A stretch of DNA of 64,000 nt, taken from an uncultured Muribaculaceae bacterium (GTDB lineage: Bacteria > Bacteroidota > Bacteroidia > Bacteroidales > Muribaculaceae). The stretch's first letter is position 1. Each line of letters begins with the position of its first letter. Of this stretch, positions 17,194 through 25,726 are shown in pieces. The position numbers and the translations under genes are program-made. The stretch covers positions 15,320 through 79,319 of the forward strand of contig CAJUKX010000011.1 of the NCBI GenBank assembly GCA_910586975.1, given 5' to 3'. The notes under the pieces are model-generated. The model searched no databases and was not told where the DNA came from. It saw nothing but the letters and a program-made list of their open reading frames with translations.

Positions 17194-17961
17194 ATGGTAA
17201 ACGCTCTGAAAAAGGAAATATCCTCGCTCGCCACTGTCAAGGGGCGGCGCAAACTGCATGCCTTCATGGCTGAGGGCACCAAGTGTGTGCTTGATACGAT
17301 AGAATCTTTCAGGCCGCGCCATATAGTGGCCACCGAGGGGTGGCTGCAATCTCATGAATTGCCCCGGGCTGCCCATGACTGCATAATCACCGCCAACCTC
17401 GGCGAAATAAAACAGATAAGCTGCATGACCTTGGCTCCGGAGGTCGTTGCAGTGTACGAATTGCCCGATGAACCCATATTCTGCCCCGAATCGCTGACGG
17501 GCAAACTCGTTGTAGCTCTCGACTGCGTGCAAGACCCCGGAAACCTCGGCACCATAATGCGCACAGCCGATTGGATGGGTATTGACACCATACTGGCATC
17601 AGTTGACACAGCCGATTGCTTCAACCCCAAGGTGGTACAGGCCACAATGGGTGCTATATCGCGGGTGAAGGTGGTGTACGGCGACCTCCCGGCCATGCTG
17701 GGTGCTTTGTCTGCAGACATGCCCGTGTACGGTACTTTCCTTAATGGCGAGAACTTATATACCAACCCCCTGTCTGCGGCCGGTGTAGTGGTGATGGGCA
17801 ACGAAGGCAAAGGCATATCCGACGCCGTGGCACGATGTGTGACATCGCGCTTGCTAATACCGTCGTTTCCGCCGGGTGCCACCACCTCCGAAAGCCTTAA
17901 TGTAGCCACCGCTACAGCGATAGTGCTCGCCCAATTCCGTTCTAAATTCTTCGCAAAATAA
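17194..17961 (+). CDS. TrmH/SpoU family RNA 2'-O-methyltransferase
   Basis: A 255-residue knotted (SPOUT) methyltransferase that transfers a methyl group from AdoMet to a ribose 2'-OH in rRNA or tRNA. The N-terminal substrate-binding domain is short. The three SpoU motifs are present: DCVQDPGNLGTIMRTAD near residue 110, VVVMGNEGKGIS near residue 198 and SLNVATATAIVL near residue 233. The methylated nucleotide cannot be deduced; RlmB-type 23S rRNA modification is the commonest assignment. radA begins 2 bases after the stop, so the two form an operon. Confidence 0.92.
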   Translation: MVNALKKEISSLATVKGRRKLHAFMAEGTKCVLDTIESFRPRHIVATEGWLQSHELPRAAHDCIITANLGEIKQISCMTLAPEVVAVYELPDEPIFCPESLTGKLVVALDCVQDPGNLGTIMRTADWMGIDTILASVDTADCFNPKVVQATMGAISRVKVVYGDLPAMLGALSADMPVYGTFLNGENLYTNPLSAAGVVVMGNEGKGISDAVARCVTSRLLIPSFPPGATTSESLNVATATAIVLAQFRSKFFAK

Positions 17962-17963
17962 TC

Positions 17964-19331
17964 ATGGCTAAAGCTAAGTACAAGACAGTGTGGATGTGCA
18001 ACAGCTGCGGTGCCGAGTCGCCGCGGTGGGAAGGTCGTTGCCCCTCATGCGGACAATGGAACACTATGGTAGAGGAAAAAGTGCCAGCTACACTGCGCTC
18101 GCCCTCGCCCGTAGCATCGGCCGGCAAGTCGGCGGCCACTCCGCTCAACGAGATCACCACATCCGACCTGCCGCGTATAAAGCTGCCTTCGGGAGAGCTG
18201 AACCGTGTACTTGGCGGAGGTCTTGTGCCGGGCGCCATGGTGCTTATAGGCGGCGAACCCGGCGTGGGCAAGTCGACATTGGTACTACAGAATCTGCTCT
18301 CCATAAAATCGCGCACCATACTATACGCCTCGGGCGAGGAAAGCGCCACACAGCTCAAGATGCGAGCCGACCGCATAGGCCGCGGCTCCGACAATATGTA
18401 TATAGTGTGCGAGACATCGCTCGAAAATATCTTCAGCCATATCAACACCGTCAAGCCCGGCATTGTGGTGATTGACTCCATACAGACCATAGCCTCAGAT
18501 GCCCTCGACTCCTCGGCCGGCTCGGTAAGCCAGGTGCGCGAGTGCGCCGCCCAGCTACTCAAATATGCCAAGGAAAGCGGCGTACCCGTATTGCTTATAG
18601 GCCATATAACCAAAGAAGGCTCGCTTGCCGGCCCCAAGGTACTTGAGCACATAGTGGATGCCGTATTGCAGTTTGAGGGCGACAGCCAGTACATGTTCCG
18701 CATTCTGCGTGCCATCAAAAACCGATTTGGCAGCACATCCGAGCTTGGCATATACGAGATGGGACAGAAGGGCCTGCGCGAGGTGCTGAATCCGTCGCAG
18801 CTGCTGATGGGCGTACACGACGAAGCCCTGAGCGGCGTGGCCATCGGTGTCACTGTAGAGGGGGTACGCCCTTTCCTCATAGAAGTACAGGCACTTGTAA
18901 GCACGGCCGCATACGGCACACCGCAGCGCGCCGTCACCGGCTTCGATTCCAAACGCATGAACATGCTGCTCGCCGTACTCGAAAAACGGGTTGGATTCAA
19001 ACTCGCCGCCAAGGACGTATTCCTAAACATAGCCGGCGGCATCAAGGTAAACGACCCGGCTCTCGACCTGCCGGTAATATGCGCTATCCTGTCGAGCAAC
19101 TTCGACACCCCGGTGCCGCACACCACCTGCATGTGCGGCGAAATAGGCCTGTCGGGCGAGATACGCCCCGTGGCACGCCTGGAGCAACGGGTGGGCGAGG
19201 CTTGCAAACTGGGCATGGATCGCATTCTCGTACCCAAGGGCAACCTGAAGGGAGTGGACACCTCGCGCTTCAATATCCAAATCATAGAAGTGAGCCGCGT
19301 TGAAGAGGCTTTCCGCACCCTTTTCGCATGA
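17964..19331 (+). CDS. radA: DNA repair protein RadA (Sms)
   Basis: RadA is a hexameric RecA-like motor that drives branch migration during recombination. The 455 residues start with the C4 zinc finger CNSCGAESPRWEGRCPSCG (residues 12-30). The Walker A motif GGEPGVGKST is near residue 96, the RadA-specific KNRFG near residue 252, and a C-terminal Lon-protease-like domain occupies residues ~280-455. The gene is immediately behind the SpoU methyltransferase. A long antisense reading frame covers nearly all of it but is a by-product of codon use. Confidence 0.97.
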   Translation: MAKAKYKTVWMCNSCGAESPRWEGRCPSCGQWNTMVEEKVPATLRSPSPVASAGKSAATPLNEITTSDLPRIKLPSGELNRVLGGGLVPGAMVLIGGEPGVGKSTLVLQNLLSIKSRTILYASGEESATQLKMRADRIGRGSDNMYIVCETSLENIFSHINTVKPGIVVIDSIQTIASDALDSSAGSVSQVRECAAQLLKYAKESGVPVLLIGHITKEGSLAGPKVLEHIVDAVLQFEGDSQYMFRILRAIKNRFGSTSELGIYEMGQKGLREVLNPSQLLMGVHDEALSGVAIGVTVEGVRPFLIEVQALVSTAAYGTPQRAVTGFDSKRMNMLLAVLEKRVGFKLAAKDVFLNIAGGIKVNDPALDLPVICAILSSNFDTPVPHTTCMCGEIGLSGEIRPVARLEQRVGEACKLGMDRILVPKGNLKGVDTSRFNIQIIEVSRVEEAFRTLFA

Positions 19332-19340
19332 TAAGGCTCT

Positions 19341-19443
19341 TAGTTAAGCCGTGTTAAGCGCGGTTAAAGATTGTAAGCAAATTAAACTTTCGGGTTTTCA
19401 TTGTGTCTTTATTACGAAACAAATCGGGAACGGTTTGTCGTAA
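19341..19443 (+). promoter_or_regulatory. Repeated GTTAAG motifs and palindrome upstream of the Spy-like gene
   Basis: GTTAAG occurs at 19343-19348 and 19353-19358, and GTTAAAG near 19363, at 10-base steps, one helical turn apart. Further on, TTACGAAACAAATC...GGTTTGTCGTAA (19412-19443) is an imperfect inverted repeat that could fold in the leader or bind a dimeric regulator. Confidence 0.35.
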
Positions 19444-19484
19444 AAAACAAGAATAAAATAACAATAAAACATACCGAAAGATTT

Positions 19485-20045
19485 ATGAAAAAGATTTTCT
19501 CTCTCGCTCTCGCGACTATTGCCCTTTGCGGTCTTCCCGCTCTTGCACAGAATCAGAATACCACCACTTGCACCACTCCCACCGAGCAGTGCAACGCCGC
19601 TGAGAACTGCAAGCCCGCTACATGTGGCAAGAATCCCGGACATTGCGATGCCTTTACAGGCCTCAACCTTACCGATGCCCAGAAGAAGTCGCTGACCGAA
19701 CTCGGCAACAACCGCCGCACCGCCCAACAGGCCCGCAGGCAGGAAAAGCAGATGGCTAAAAAAGAAGACCGCCGCCAGAACGACTCGCTCCGCAAGACCG
19801 AACGCCGCGAATATCTCGCCAATGTAAAGAATATCCTCACACCCGAACAGTATGTGGTGTTCCTCGAAAATATAGTTGTAGAACAGCCCATGCCCGGCGG
19901 CCGCAACCCCAAGATGCACGCCAACCGCGGTCGTGGTATTAACAAAGACTCACGCATGGAACGCCGTACCGGCGACGGACTCGCCAAGGGTCAGCGTCCG
20001 CAGCGCGGCTCCAAGATTAACGCTTCCATGAATACCCAGCAATAA
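19485..20045 (+). CDS. Secreted Spy/CpxP-like basic protein
   Basis: The ATG at 19485 gives 186 residues beginning with a good signal peptide (MKKIFSLALATIALCGLPALAQ); an in-frame start 84 bases upstream would bury it and is rejected. The mature protein has four early cysteines (residues ~28-50), then FTGLNLTDAQKKSLTEL and NILTPEQYVVFLENI, the LTxxQ pattern of the Spy/CpxP periplasmic chaperone fold, and a very basic arginine-rich middle and tail. The function may be periplasmic stress protection or metal response, but that is inferred from the motif only. Upstream repeats suggest regulated expression. Confidence 0.65.
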   Translation: MKKIFSLALATIALCGLPALAQNQNTTTCTTPTEQCNAAENCKPATCGKNPGHCDAFTGLNLTDAQKKSLTELGNNRRTAQQARRQEKQMAKKEDRRQNDSLRKTERREYLANVKNILTPEQYVVFLENIVVEQPMPGGRNPKMHANRGRGINKDSRMERRTGDGLAKGQRPQRGSKINASMNTQQ

Positions 20046-20065
20046 TCATTCTCCTTTTTTCTCCT

Positions 20066-20108
20066 CACAGAGGCTGCCACAACTGCGTTGGCAATCTCTT
20101 GTGTTTTT
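20066..20108 (+). terminator. Probable terminator of the Spy-like gene
   Basis: CACAGAGGCTGCCA (from 20066) pairs imperfectly with TTGGCAATCTCTTGTG (to 20103), followed by TTTTT. Confidence 0.5.
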
Positions 20109-20113
20109 GTACA

Positions 20114-20277
20114 AAGTAAGCATTGGAAAATAGTTTATATTGTATGCGCCTACTTATGGACAGCAGATTCAATACGATGAAGAGGGAGCGTAGCCGTAGC
20201 TACGTGACCGATGAAGAGGATTGAAGATGCGTTCATAAGGCAAGCAGATGATATAAACTATTTTTCATTGATTACTT
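20114..20277. repeat. REP/MITE-like structured element, copy 1
   Basis: A 164-base element with 27-base imperfect terminal inverted repeats (AAGTAA...AAAATAGTTTATAT at the left and its complement at the right). Inside, CTTATG pairs with CATAAG, TTCAAT with ATTGAA, and the centre is the hairpin CGTAGC-CGTA-GCTACG. GGAG directly precedes that hairpin and GATGAAGAG flanks it on both sides as a direct repeat. It is about 93 percent identical to the copy at 24126. It has no ORF. The GGAG-plus-hairpin layout recalls REP elements moved by tyrosine-type REP transposases in other bacteria, but no such gene is in the window. Confidence 0.8.
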
Positions 20278-20352
20278 ATTTCATTAAGCCATTCCTGTCT
20301 TTTATTTGTTATAAAGAATTAGAGCTTGTTTAATAACTAATCCTGTTTATTT

Positions 20353-22320
20353 ATGAGTGCAGCTTCTTCTGCCGGTTCAACTTCTCTGAAACGAATTACA
20401 CTAATGGGTCTGCTTGTCACCTTCGGAATAGTATTCGGTGACATAGGCACTTCGCCTCTCTATGTGATGAAAGCCATAGTGAGGGCTAATCCGTCATTGA
20501 CTCCCGACTATATACTTGGGGCGGTTTCGTGCATATTCTGGACCCTCACCATACAGACATCCGTTAAATATGTGCTGATTGCCCTCCGCGCCGACAACCA
20601 TGGCGAGGGCGGCATACTGGCCTTGTATTCCCTTATTAAACGAAGTTCGCGCAAGTGGATTTACGGTATAGCCGCCGTGGGCGCGGCCACTCTTGTAGCC
20701 GACGGTGTCATAACCCCGGCCGTAACGGTGACATCGGCCGTAGAGGGCTTGCGCTCTTTGTCGCCCGACATCCCCGTGATACCCATAGTGCTGACGGTTA
20801 TCGCCCTGATATTTGTGATACAAGGACTCGGCACCAACAAAATAGGTAAATGGTTTGGCCCGGTGATGCTGCTGTGGTTCCTGTCGCTCGGAGTATTCGG
20901 CACGGTAAACATTGCTTCATACCCTGCCATATTGAAGTCTTTCAATCCCTACTACGCATATATGCTGCTTACGCATTATCCCGAATGGTTTCTGATACTG
21001 GGTGCGGTATTTCTGTGTACCACGGGTGCCGAGGCGCTGTATTCCGATCTGGGGCATTGCGGACGCAAGAATATCTCAGTGGCATGGCTAATGGTCAAAA
21101 TAATGCTTATGCTCAACTATCTGGGTCAGGGCGCATGGATAATCGCCAATCAGCAAGCCGCTACATCGGGCAATGTCAACCCCTTCTATGCCATTGTGCC
21201 TGAATTTCTGCTCCCATTCGAGATTATACTCGCCACCATGGCTGCCATCATTGCCAGCCAGGCCCTTATCAGTGGTTCGTTCACCATATTCAGCGAGGCT
21301 ATAAACCTGCGTTTCTGGCCGCGCTTGCGCATCAAGTATCCGTCGGTACTCAAGGGACAGCTGTTCATCCCGGCCATCAATATATTCCTGTTTCTGGGCT
21401 GTGTAGTCACAGTGCTTCTCTTCAAGTCGTCAGACAATATGGAAGCGGCCTACGGTCTGGCAATCACCATTACCATGCTTATGACCACATTCCTCCTTAC
21501 CATATACCTGCTGCATAAGGGTATTCCTAAGTGGATAGCCTTACTGTTCCTCATCATCTTCACGGCTATCGAGGGCACATTCTTCGCAGCCAACCTTTTC
21601 AAGTTCATGCACGGCGGCTGGTATACGATAATCATTGCCGGTGTGCTTGCCACAGTGATATTTGTGTGGTACAACGGCGAGCGTGTGAGGGAAAGCTTCA
21701 AGGAATTTAACCGTATTTCTTCGTGTGTAGACATCATCACAGACATCGGCCGCGACAACACCATTGCCAAATATGCCTCAAATCTGGTGTTCATAAGCCA
21801 TGCCGAGCATCCGGGACATGTGGAGAGCAAAATCATATACTCCATTGTAAACAAATCGCCCAAGCGGGCCGACCACTACTGGTTCATGCGCATCGTTCCC
21901 GACAATGCCCCCGAGACACTCGAGTACCGGGTCGATGCAATCTACAATGGCAGCATTTACTGTATCAGCGTCAAGCTCGGCTACAGAGTGCAACCCAAGC
22001 TCACGGTATATCTGCGACAGATAGTAGAGAATCTTGTGGCAGCCGGACAGCTCGACCCGCGCAGCTGCTATGAGTCATTGCGCAAGCGCGACATTCCGGG
22101 CGAATTCCACTTTGTGGTTATCCGTCGTCTGTTCTCACCATCGAGCGTGTGCACCGGCAAGGTACGGTTCCTGATGAAGACTCACGGCTTCATAGCGCGC
22201 CACACCATGAGCGATGTTGACGCATTCGGGCTCGACGTATGCAACCTCGCGGTAGAAAACGTGCCGCTCATTCTCAACAACGGCCCCCAACGCCGCATCA
22301 CCCTCGCCGAAGACGCTTAA
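20353..22320 (+). CDS. kup: Potassium uptake protein Kup
   Basis: Kup is an inner-membrane, proton-coupled potassium importer. The 655-residue protein begins with the conserved GLLVTFGIVFGDIGTSPLY (residues ~19-37), shows FWTLTIQTSVKYV and NHGEGGILALYSLI near residues 65-95, about 12 membrane helices up to residue ~440, and a hydrophilic C-terminal domain of about 200 residues. It is full length. It converges on the CLC gene with a 4-base overlap of their stop regions. Potassium and chloride transporters side by side may act together in osmotic adjustment, but this is inference from position. Confidence 0.95.
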   Translation: MSAASSAGSTSLKRITLMGLLVTFGIVFGDIGTSPLYVMKAIVRANPSLTPDYILGAVSCIFWTLTIQTSVKYVLIALRADNHGEGGILALYSLIKRSSRKWIYGIAAVGAATLVADGVITPAVTVTSAVEGLRSLSPDIPVIPIVLTVIALIFVIQGLGTNKIGKWFGPVMLLWFLSLGVFGTVNIASYPAILKSFNPYYAYMLLTHYPEWFLILGAVFLCTTGAEALYSDLGHCGRKNISVAWLMVKIMLMLNYLGQGAWIIANQQAATSGNVNPFYAIVPEFLLPFEIILATMAAIIASQALISGSFTIFSEAINLRFWPRLRIKYPSVLKGQLFIPAINIFLFLGCVVTVLLFKSSDNMEAAYGLAITITMLMTTFLLTIYLLHKGIPKWIALLFLIIFTAIEGTFFAANLFKFMHGGWYTIIIAGVLATVIFVWYNGERVRESFKEFNRISSCVDIITDIGRDNTIAKYASNLVFISHAEHPGHVESKIIYSIVNKSPKRADHYWFMRIVPDNAPETLEYRVDAIYNGSIYCISVKLGYRVQPKLTVYLRQIVENLVAAGQLDPRSCYESLRKRDIPGEFHFVVIRRLFSPSSVCTGKVRFLMKTHGFIARHTMSDVDAFGLDVCNLAVENVPLILNNGPQRRITLAEDA

Positions 22321-24125
22321 TCGTCGCAATAGTGGCGGAGTACCCTGCGGTAGGAGTTGAAAATCTTGCTCTTGGAGATGAAGCCGTAGTAGTGGCCTGA
22401 TTCGTCTACCACCGGCAGGTTCCACGCGCCGGTCTTGTCAAACTTATGCATCACCGAGTCCATGCTCTCACCTATGAGCAGCTTCTGTGGCGGCATGGTC
22501 ATGAACGATGCCACGTTCATCTTGCGGTACAGGTCGGGACGGAACATGATGTTGCGTATATCATCGAGCTGCACCACGCCCTGCAACTCGCCGGCGGCAT
22601 TGAGCACCGGAAAGAGGTTGCGGTTTGAGCGCGAGATTACATCCACCATTTCCTTAAGGGTCATCTCGGGGCGCACGCTCAGAAATTCGGTTTCGATAAC
22701 CGAGTCCATCTTAAGCAGCGTAAGCACGGTCTTGTCTTTCTGGTGGGTGAGCAGTTTGCCCTCCTTGGCCAGACGCATGGTGTAAATGGAGTATGGCTCG
22801 AAAATCTTGATTGTGCCGTATGATATGGTCGAAACTATGAGCAGGGGCAGGAAGAGCGAATATCCGCCGGTAAGCTCGGCCGTGAGGAAGATTGCCATAA
22901 GCGGGGCGTGCATTACGCCGCTCATCACTCCGGCCATGCCTATCAGCGCGAAGTTCTTGTTGGATATTACAAGGTCGAAGCCAAACATATTGAAGATATA
23001 TGCAAAGAGGAATCCGGCCATGCAGCCTACATAGAGCGACGGCGCGAAAGTACCGCCCACACCTCCGGCACCATTGGTAGATGAGGTGGCAAAGGCTTTC
23101 ATCAGCACTATCATGCCTATATACACCATGATGAACAATGGATTTGTACCGTCGCCGTAGAATATGGAGCCGTCGACTATAGAACGTGCATCTCCGGCCA
23201 GCAGGCCCATTATGGAGTCGTAACCTTCGCCGTAGAGTGGCGGGAAAAAGAATATCAGTCCCGAGAGTATTACACAGCCTATGGAGGTACGCATCCAGGG
23301 ATTTTTCTTGAATCTGCCGAAAAAGTTCTCCATCATGTTCATCACCCTGGTAAAGTAGAGCGAAACCAGTCCGCACACTATACCGAGACCTATGGCCAGG
23401 GGAATCTTGGCCACAGAGAAGTCCTCGCTCTGCACAAAGAAGAATTCAAACGAATATCCGGTGTACATGTAGGCAATTGTGGCCGACGTAATGGCCGAGA
23501 TGAGCAGGGGCATCACCGACACGGTGGTGAGGTCGAGCATAAGCACCTCAAGGGTGAAAAGCATACCGGCAATGGGAGCCTTGAATATACCTGCTATACC
23601 GGCCGCGGCACCGCAGCCCACCAGTATCATCAGTATCTTGGGCGACATCCTGAACATAGAACCGAGATTCGAGCCTATGGCCGACCCCGTATACACTATG
23701 GGACCCTCGGCACCAACCGAACCGCCAAAGCCTATGGTCACCGAGCTTGCCAGCAGCGAAGTGTACATATTGTGGCGCTTAAGACGGCTCTTGTTCTGCG
23801 ATATGGCCCACAGCACGCGCGTGACGCCGTGGCTTATATTGTCCTTCACCACAAAGCGCACATACAGCGCTGTTATCACCACACCCAGTGTGGGCAACAG
23901 TATGTAGAGGTAGTTGCCCGAGTGAAGGTCGATGTGCGATGTGAGGGCATTAGATATGGTGTGTATCAGGAACTTGAGCAGCTGGGCGGCCAGTCCGCCG
24001 AACACGCCTACAAGCAATGCGAGAAATATGAGGAACGTGCGCTCCGAAATATGGTGCTCACGCCACACGATGAATCGCATCAGCAAGTCGTTCAACTTGT
24101 TATTGTGTATATATTTTTGCGACAT
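22317..24125 (-). CDS. CLC family chloride channel/transporter with C-terminal CBS pair
   Basis: A 602-residue CLC protein with about 10-12 membrane helices (residues 30-440) and two CBS domains (residues ~455-600). The gating-glutamate motif is GAEGPIV with Glu140, where relatives usually read GKEGP or GREGP; the GGTFAPSLYVG motif is near residue 353. The internal proton-transfer glutamate of E. coli CLC (second Glu in FIIEEM) aligns with Val194 in FTLEVL, so it may behave as a channel rather than a chloride/proton exchanger. The canonical GSGIP loop is not obvious. The start codon lies directly against the second structured repeat, so its transcript leader must come from that element. Confidence 0.92.
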   Translation of the reverse strand: MSQKYIHNNKLNDLLMRFIVWREHHISERTFLIFLALLVGVFGGLAAQLLKFLIHTISNALTSHIDLHSGNYLYILLPTLGVVITALYVRFVVKDNISHGVTRVLWAISQNKSRLKRHNMYTSLLASSVTIGFGGSVGAEGPIVYTGSAIGSNLGSMFRMSPKILMILVGCGAAAGIAGIFKAPIAGMLFTLEVLMLDLTTVSVMPLLISAITSATIAYMYTGYSFEFFFVQSEDFSVAKIPLAIGLGIVCGLVSLYFTRVMNMMENFFGRFKKNPWMRTSIGCVILSGLIFFFPPLYGEGYDSIMGLLAGDARSIVDGSIFYGDGTNPLFIMVYIGMIVLMKAFATSSTNGAGGVGGTFAPSLYVGCMAGFLFAYIFNMFGFDLVISNKNFALIGMAGVMSGVMHAPLMAIFLTAELTGGYSLFLPLLIVSTISYGTIKIFEPYSIYTMRLAKEGKLLTHQKDKTVLTLLKMDSVIETEFLSVRPEMTLKEMVDVISRSNRNLFPVLNAAGELQGVVQLDDIRNIMFRPDLYRKMNVASFMTMPPQKLLIGESMDSVMHKFDKTGAWNLPVVDESGHYYGFISKSKIFNSYRRVLRHYCDD

Positions 24126-24288
24126 AAGTAAGCCGTGGAAAGTAGTTTATATTATATGCGCCGTCTTATGGACAGCAGATTCAATATGATGAAGAGGGAG
24201 CGTACCGTAGCTACGTGACCGATGAAGAGGGTTGAAGATGCGTTCATAAGGCAAGCAGATGATATAAACTATTTTTCATTGATTACTT
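24126..24288. repeat. REP/MITE-like structured element, copy 2
   Basis: A 163-base near-copy of the element at 20114, in the same orientation, with the same 27-base inverted ends, GGAG and central hairpin (here CGTAC-CGTAGCTACG with one base deleted). It starts at the base next to the CLC start codon and ends 2 bases before the sugar-transferase stop codon. Together the two copies bracket the kup-CLC pair. Confidence 0.8.
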
Positions 24289-24290
24289 AA

Positions 24291-25688
24291 TTATAAGCCT
24301 TTTCCGCCGGCAATGGTGCTGACGGTGTGAAACAGGATTTTAAGGTCCACTCCCAACGATACATTCTCTATATATATGAGGTCGTAGGCCAGACGCTCTA
24401 TCATCTCGTCGACATTTGAGGCATAGCCATACTTGACCATACCGAGCGAGGTGACACCGGGGCGAACCTGATGAATCAACGAATAATACGGCACTCTCTC
24501 CACTATGCGGTCTATGAAGTATTCGCGCTCGGGACGCGGCCCCACCAGCGACATCTCGCCTTTGAGCACATTCCAGAACTGCGGAATCTCGTCGAGCCTA
24601 TACTTGCGCAGAAATGCTCCGATGCGGGTGATACGGGTATCATTCTTGTGGCTCAGTGCCGGGCCATCGCTCTCGGCGCCGTCTACCATGGTGCGGAATT
24701 TGATTATCTTGAACGGTCGCTTGTGCAGCCCTATGCGCTCCTGACGATAGAACACCGGCCCCGGCGAATCGAGCTTCACCATCAGCGATATGGCGGCGTA
24801 TACCGGCGACAGTACGATCAGAGCCAGCCCGGAGAATACGATGTCTGACAGACGCTTAAGATTGATTGTAGAATCGGGGATATTGGCGTTGGTGATATTC
24901 ATCAGCGGCTCGCCGGTGATACTGGTGAGCCTGGTGCGCGACGTTATCAGCTGATACAGGTCGAGCGACAGAAACAGGTCGAGTCCCTTTTTGTAAAGCC
25001 GGGTTATCAAAGCCATGGTAGCCTGCATGCCCTGCGGATGCGGAGTGATTATAATACGCTCGGGGGCAAGCTCGTCGATGGCGGCACTGATGGCTGCATC
25101 GTCGGCATACGGACTCAGCTCGCCAACAATATTGAACTGCGGTATCTCGGCCAGATTGCCTGCCGTGAGCTTGCGACGCATGGCAGCGGTCTGCTCGGGC
25201 GTACCCACTATTACAGAACGGTATATGCCCGGCGAGTGCAGCAAGGCTCTGCGTCTGAACAGATTGATGACCGTACGGCCCAAGAATGGCAGGAACGACA
25301 TGCACGCCCACAACACCAACAGCAGCTCGTAGTTGTGTATGCGGCGGGGCAGATAGTCGTTTATCAGAGTGGCGAAATATATTATAAGTGTGGTTATCAA
25401 GCCTATTGACAGACTGTTGCGCAGGTCGTCGAGACGGCTCTTTACCAACACGTTATTGTAGTAGCCCGATACAGCATACAGCAGTACGTTCATCACCGGA
25501 TACAGCACCAAACCGGCAAGCACATGGCTGTCGAAGAGCCATTGCTCAAAGGGCCGCAGCTCCATCTCGGCCGGGGTAAACACGTAGCGCACGTATGTAA
25601 ATACAAATACACCGGCAAGCGACAGCAGATAGTCGCTGCCCACATAAACCATGCGTAACTTGGTGTTTGCGTTTACCTTTCGTGACAC
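24291..25688 (-). CDS. Undecaprenyl-phosphate sugar phosphotransferase, WcaJ-like
   Basis: This enzyme attaches the first sugar-1-phosphate to undecaprenyl phosphate to start exopolysaccharide or O-unit assembly at the inner membrane. Four N-terminal membrane helices (residues ~15-125), a CoA-binding-like middle domain and a fifth hydrophobic helix (near residue 285) precede the catalytic bacterial sugar transferase domain, which has FRTM near residue 335, RKYRLDEIPQFWNVLKGEMS near residue 370 and LVGPRPE. The ORF opens with GTG at 25688; an ATG at 25652 (MVYVGSDYLLS) is the alternative start. No other capsule genes are adjacent. It lies 38 bases after tsaC. Confidence 0.92.
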   Translation of the reverse strand: MSRKVNANTKLRMVYVGSDYLLSLAGVFVFTYVRYVFTPAEMELRPFEQWLFDSHVLAGLVLYPVMNVLLYAVSGYYNNVLVKSRLDDLRNSLSIGLITTLIIYFATLINDYLPRRIHNYELLLVLWACMSFLPFLGRTVINLFRRRALLHSPGIYRSVIVGTPEQTAAMRRKLTAGNLAEIPQFNIVGELSPYADDAAISAAIDELAPERIIITPHPQGMQATMALITRLYKKGLDLFLSLDLYQLITSRTRLTSITGEPLMNITNANIPDSTINLKRLSDIVFSGLALIVLSPVYAAISLMVKLDSPGPVFYRQERIGLHKRPFKIIKFRTMVDGAESDGPALSHKNDTRITRIGAFLRKYRLDEIPQFWNVLKGEMSLVGPRPEREYFIDRIVERVPYYSLIHQVRPGVTSLGMVKYGYASNVDEMIERLAYDLIYIENVSLGVDLKILFHTVSTIAGGKGL

Positions 25689-25726
25689 GTCCTGATGCTT
25701 GATTGGGTGTTAAGGTTGTAGAGTGA

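Larger units (their letters stand above)
20046..20352. other. 307-base gap: terminator, structured repeat and kup leader
   Basis: No gene is visible. The left 60 bases hold the hairpin terminator, 20114-20277 is the first copy of the REP/MITE-like element, and the last 75 bases are AT-rich and presumably carry the kup leader. I found no clear TAnnTTTG box here. Confidence 0.6.

Noticed and set aside
17942..19318. 458-codon open frame antisense to radA
   Set aside because: radA is certain on the plus strand; the antisense frame is free of stops only because of the gene's codon use and shows no domain or promoter.
20114..24288. Composite transposon around kup and the CLC gene
   Set aside because: No transposase is present in either repeat or between them; kup and CLC look like resident genes. 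Kept only as a repeat-bracketed block.
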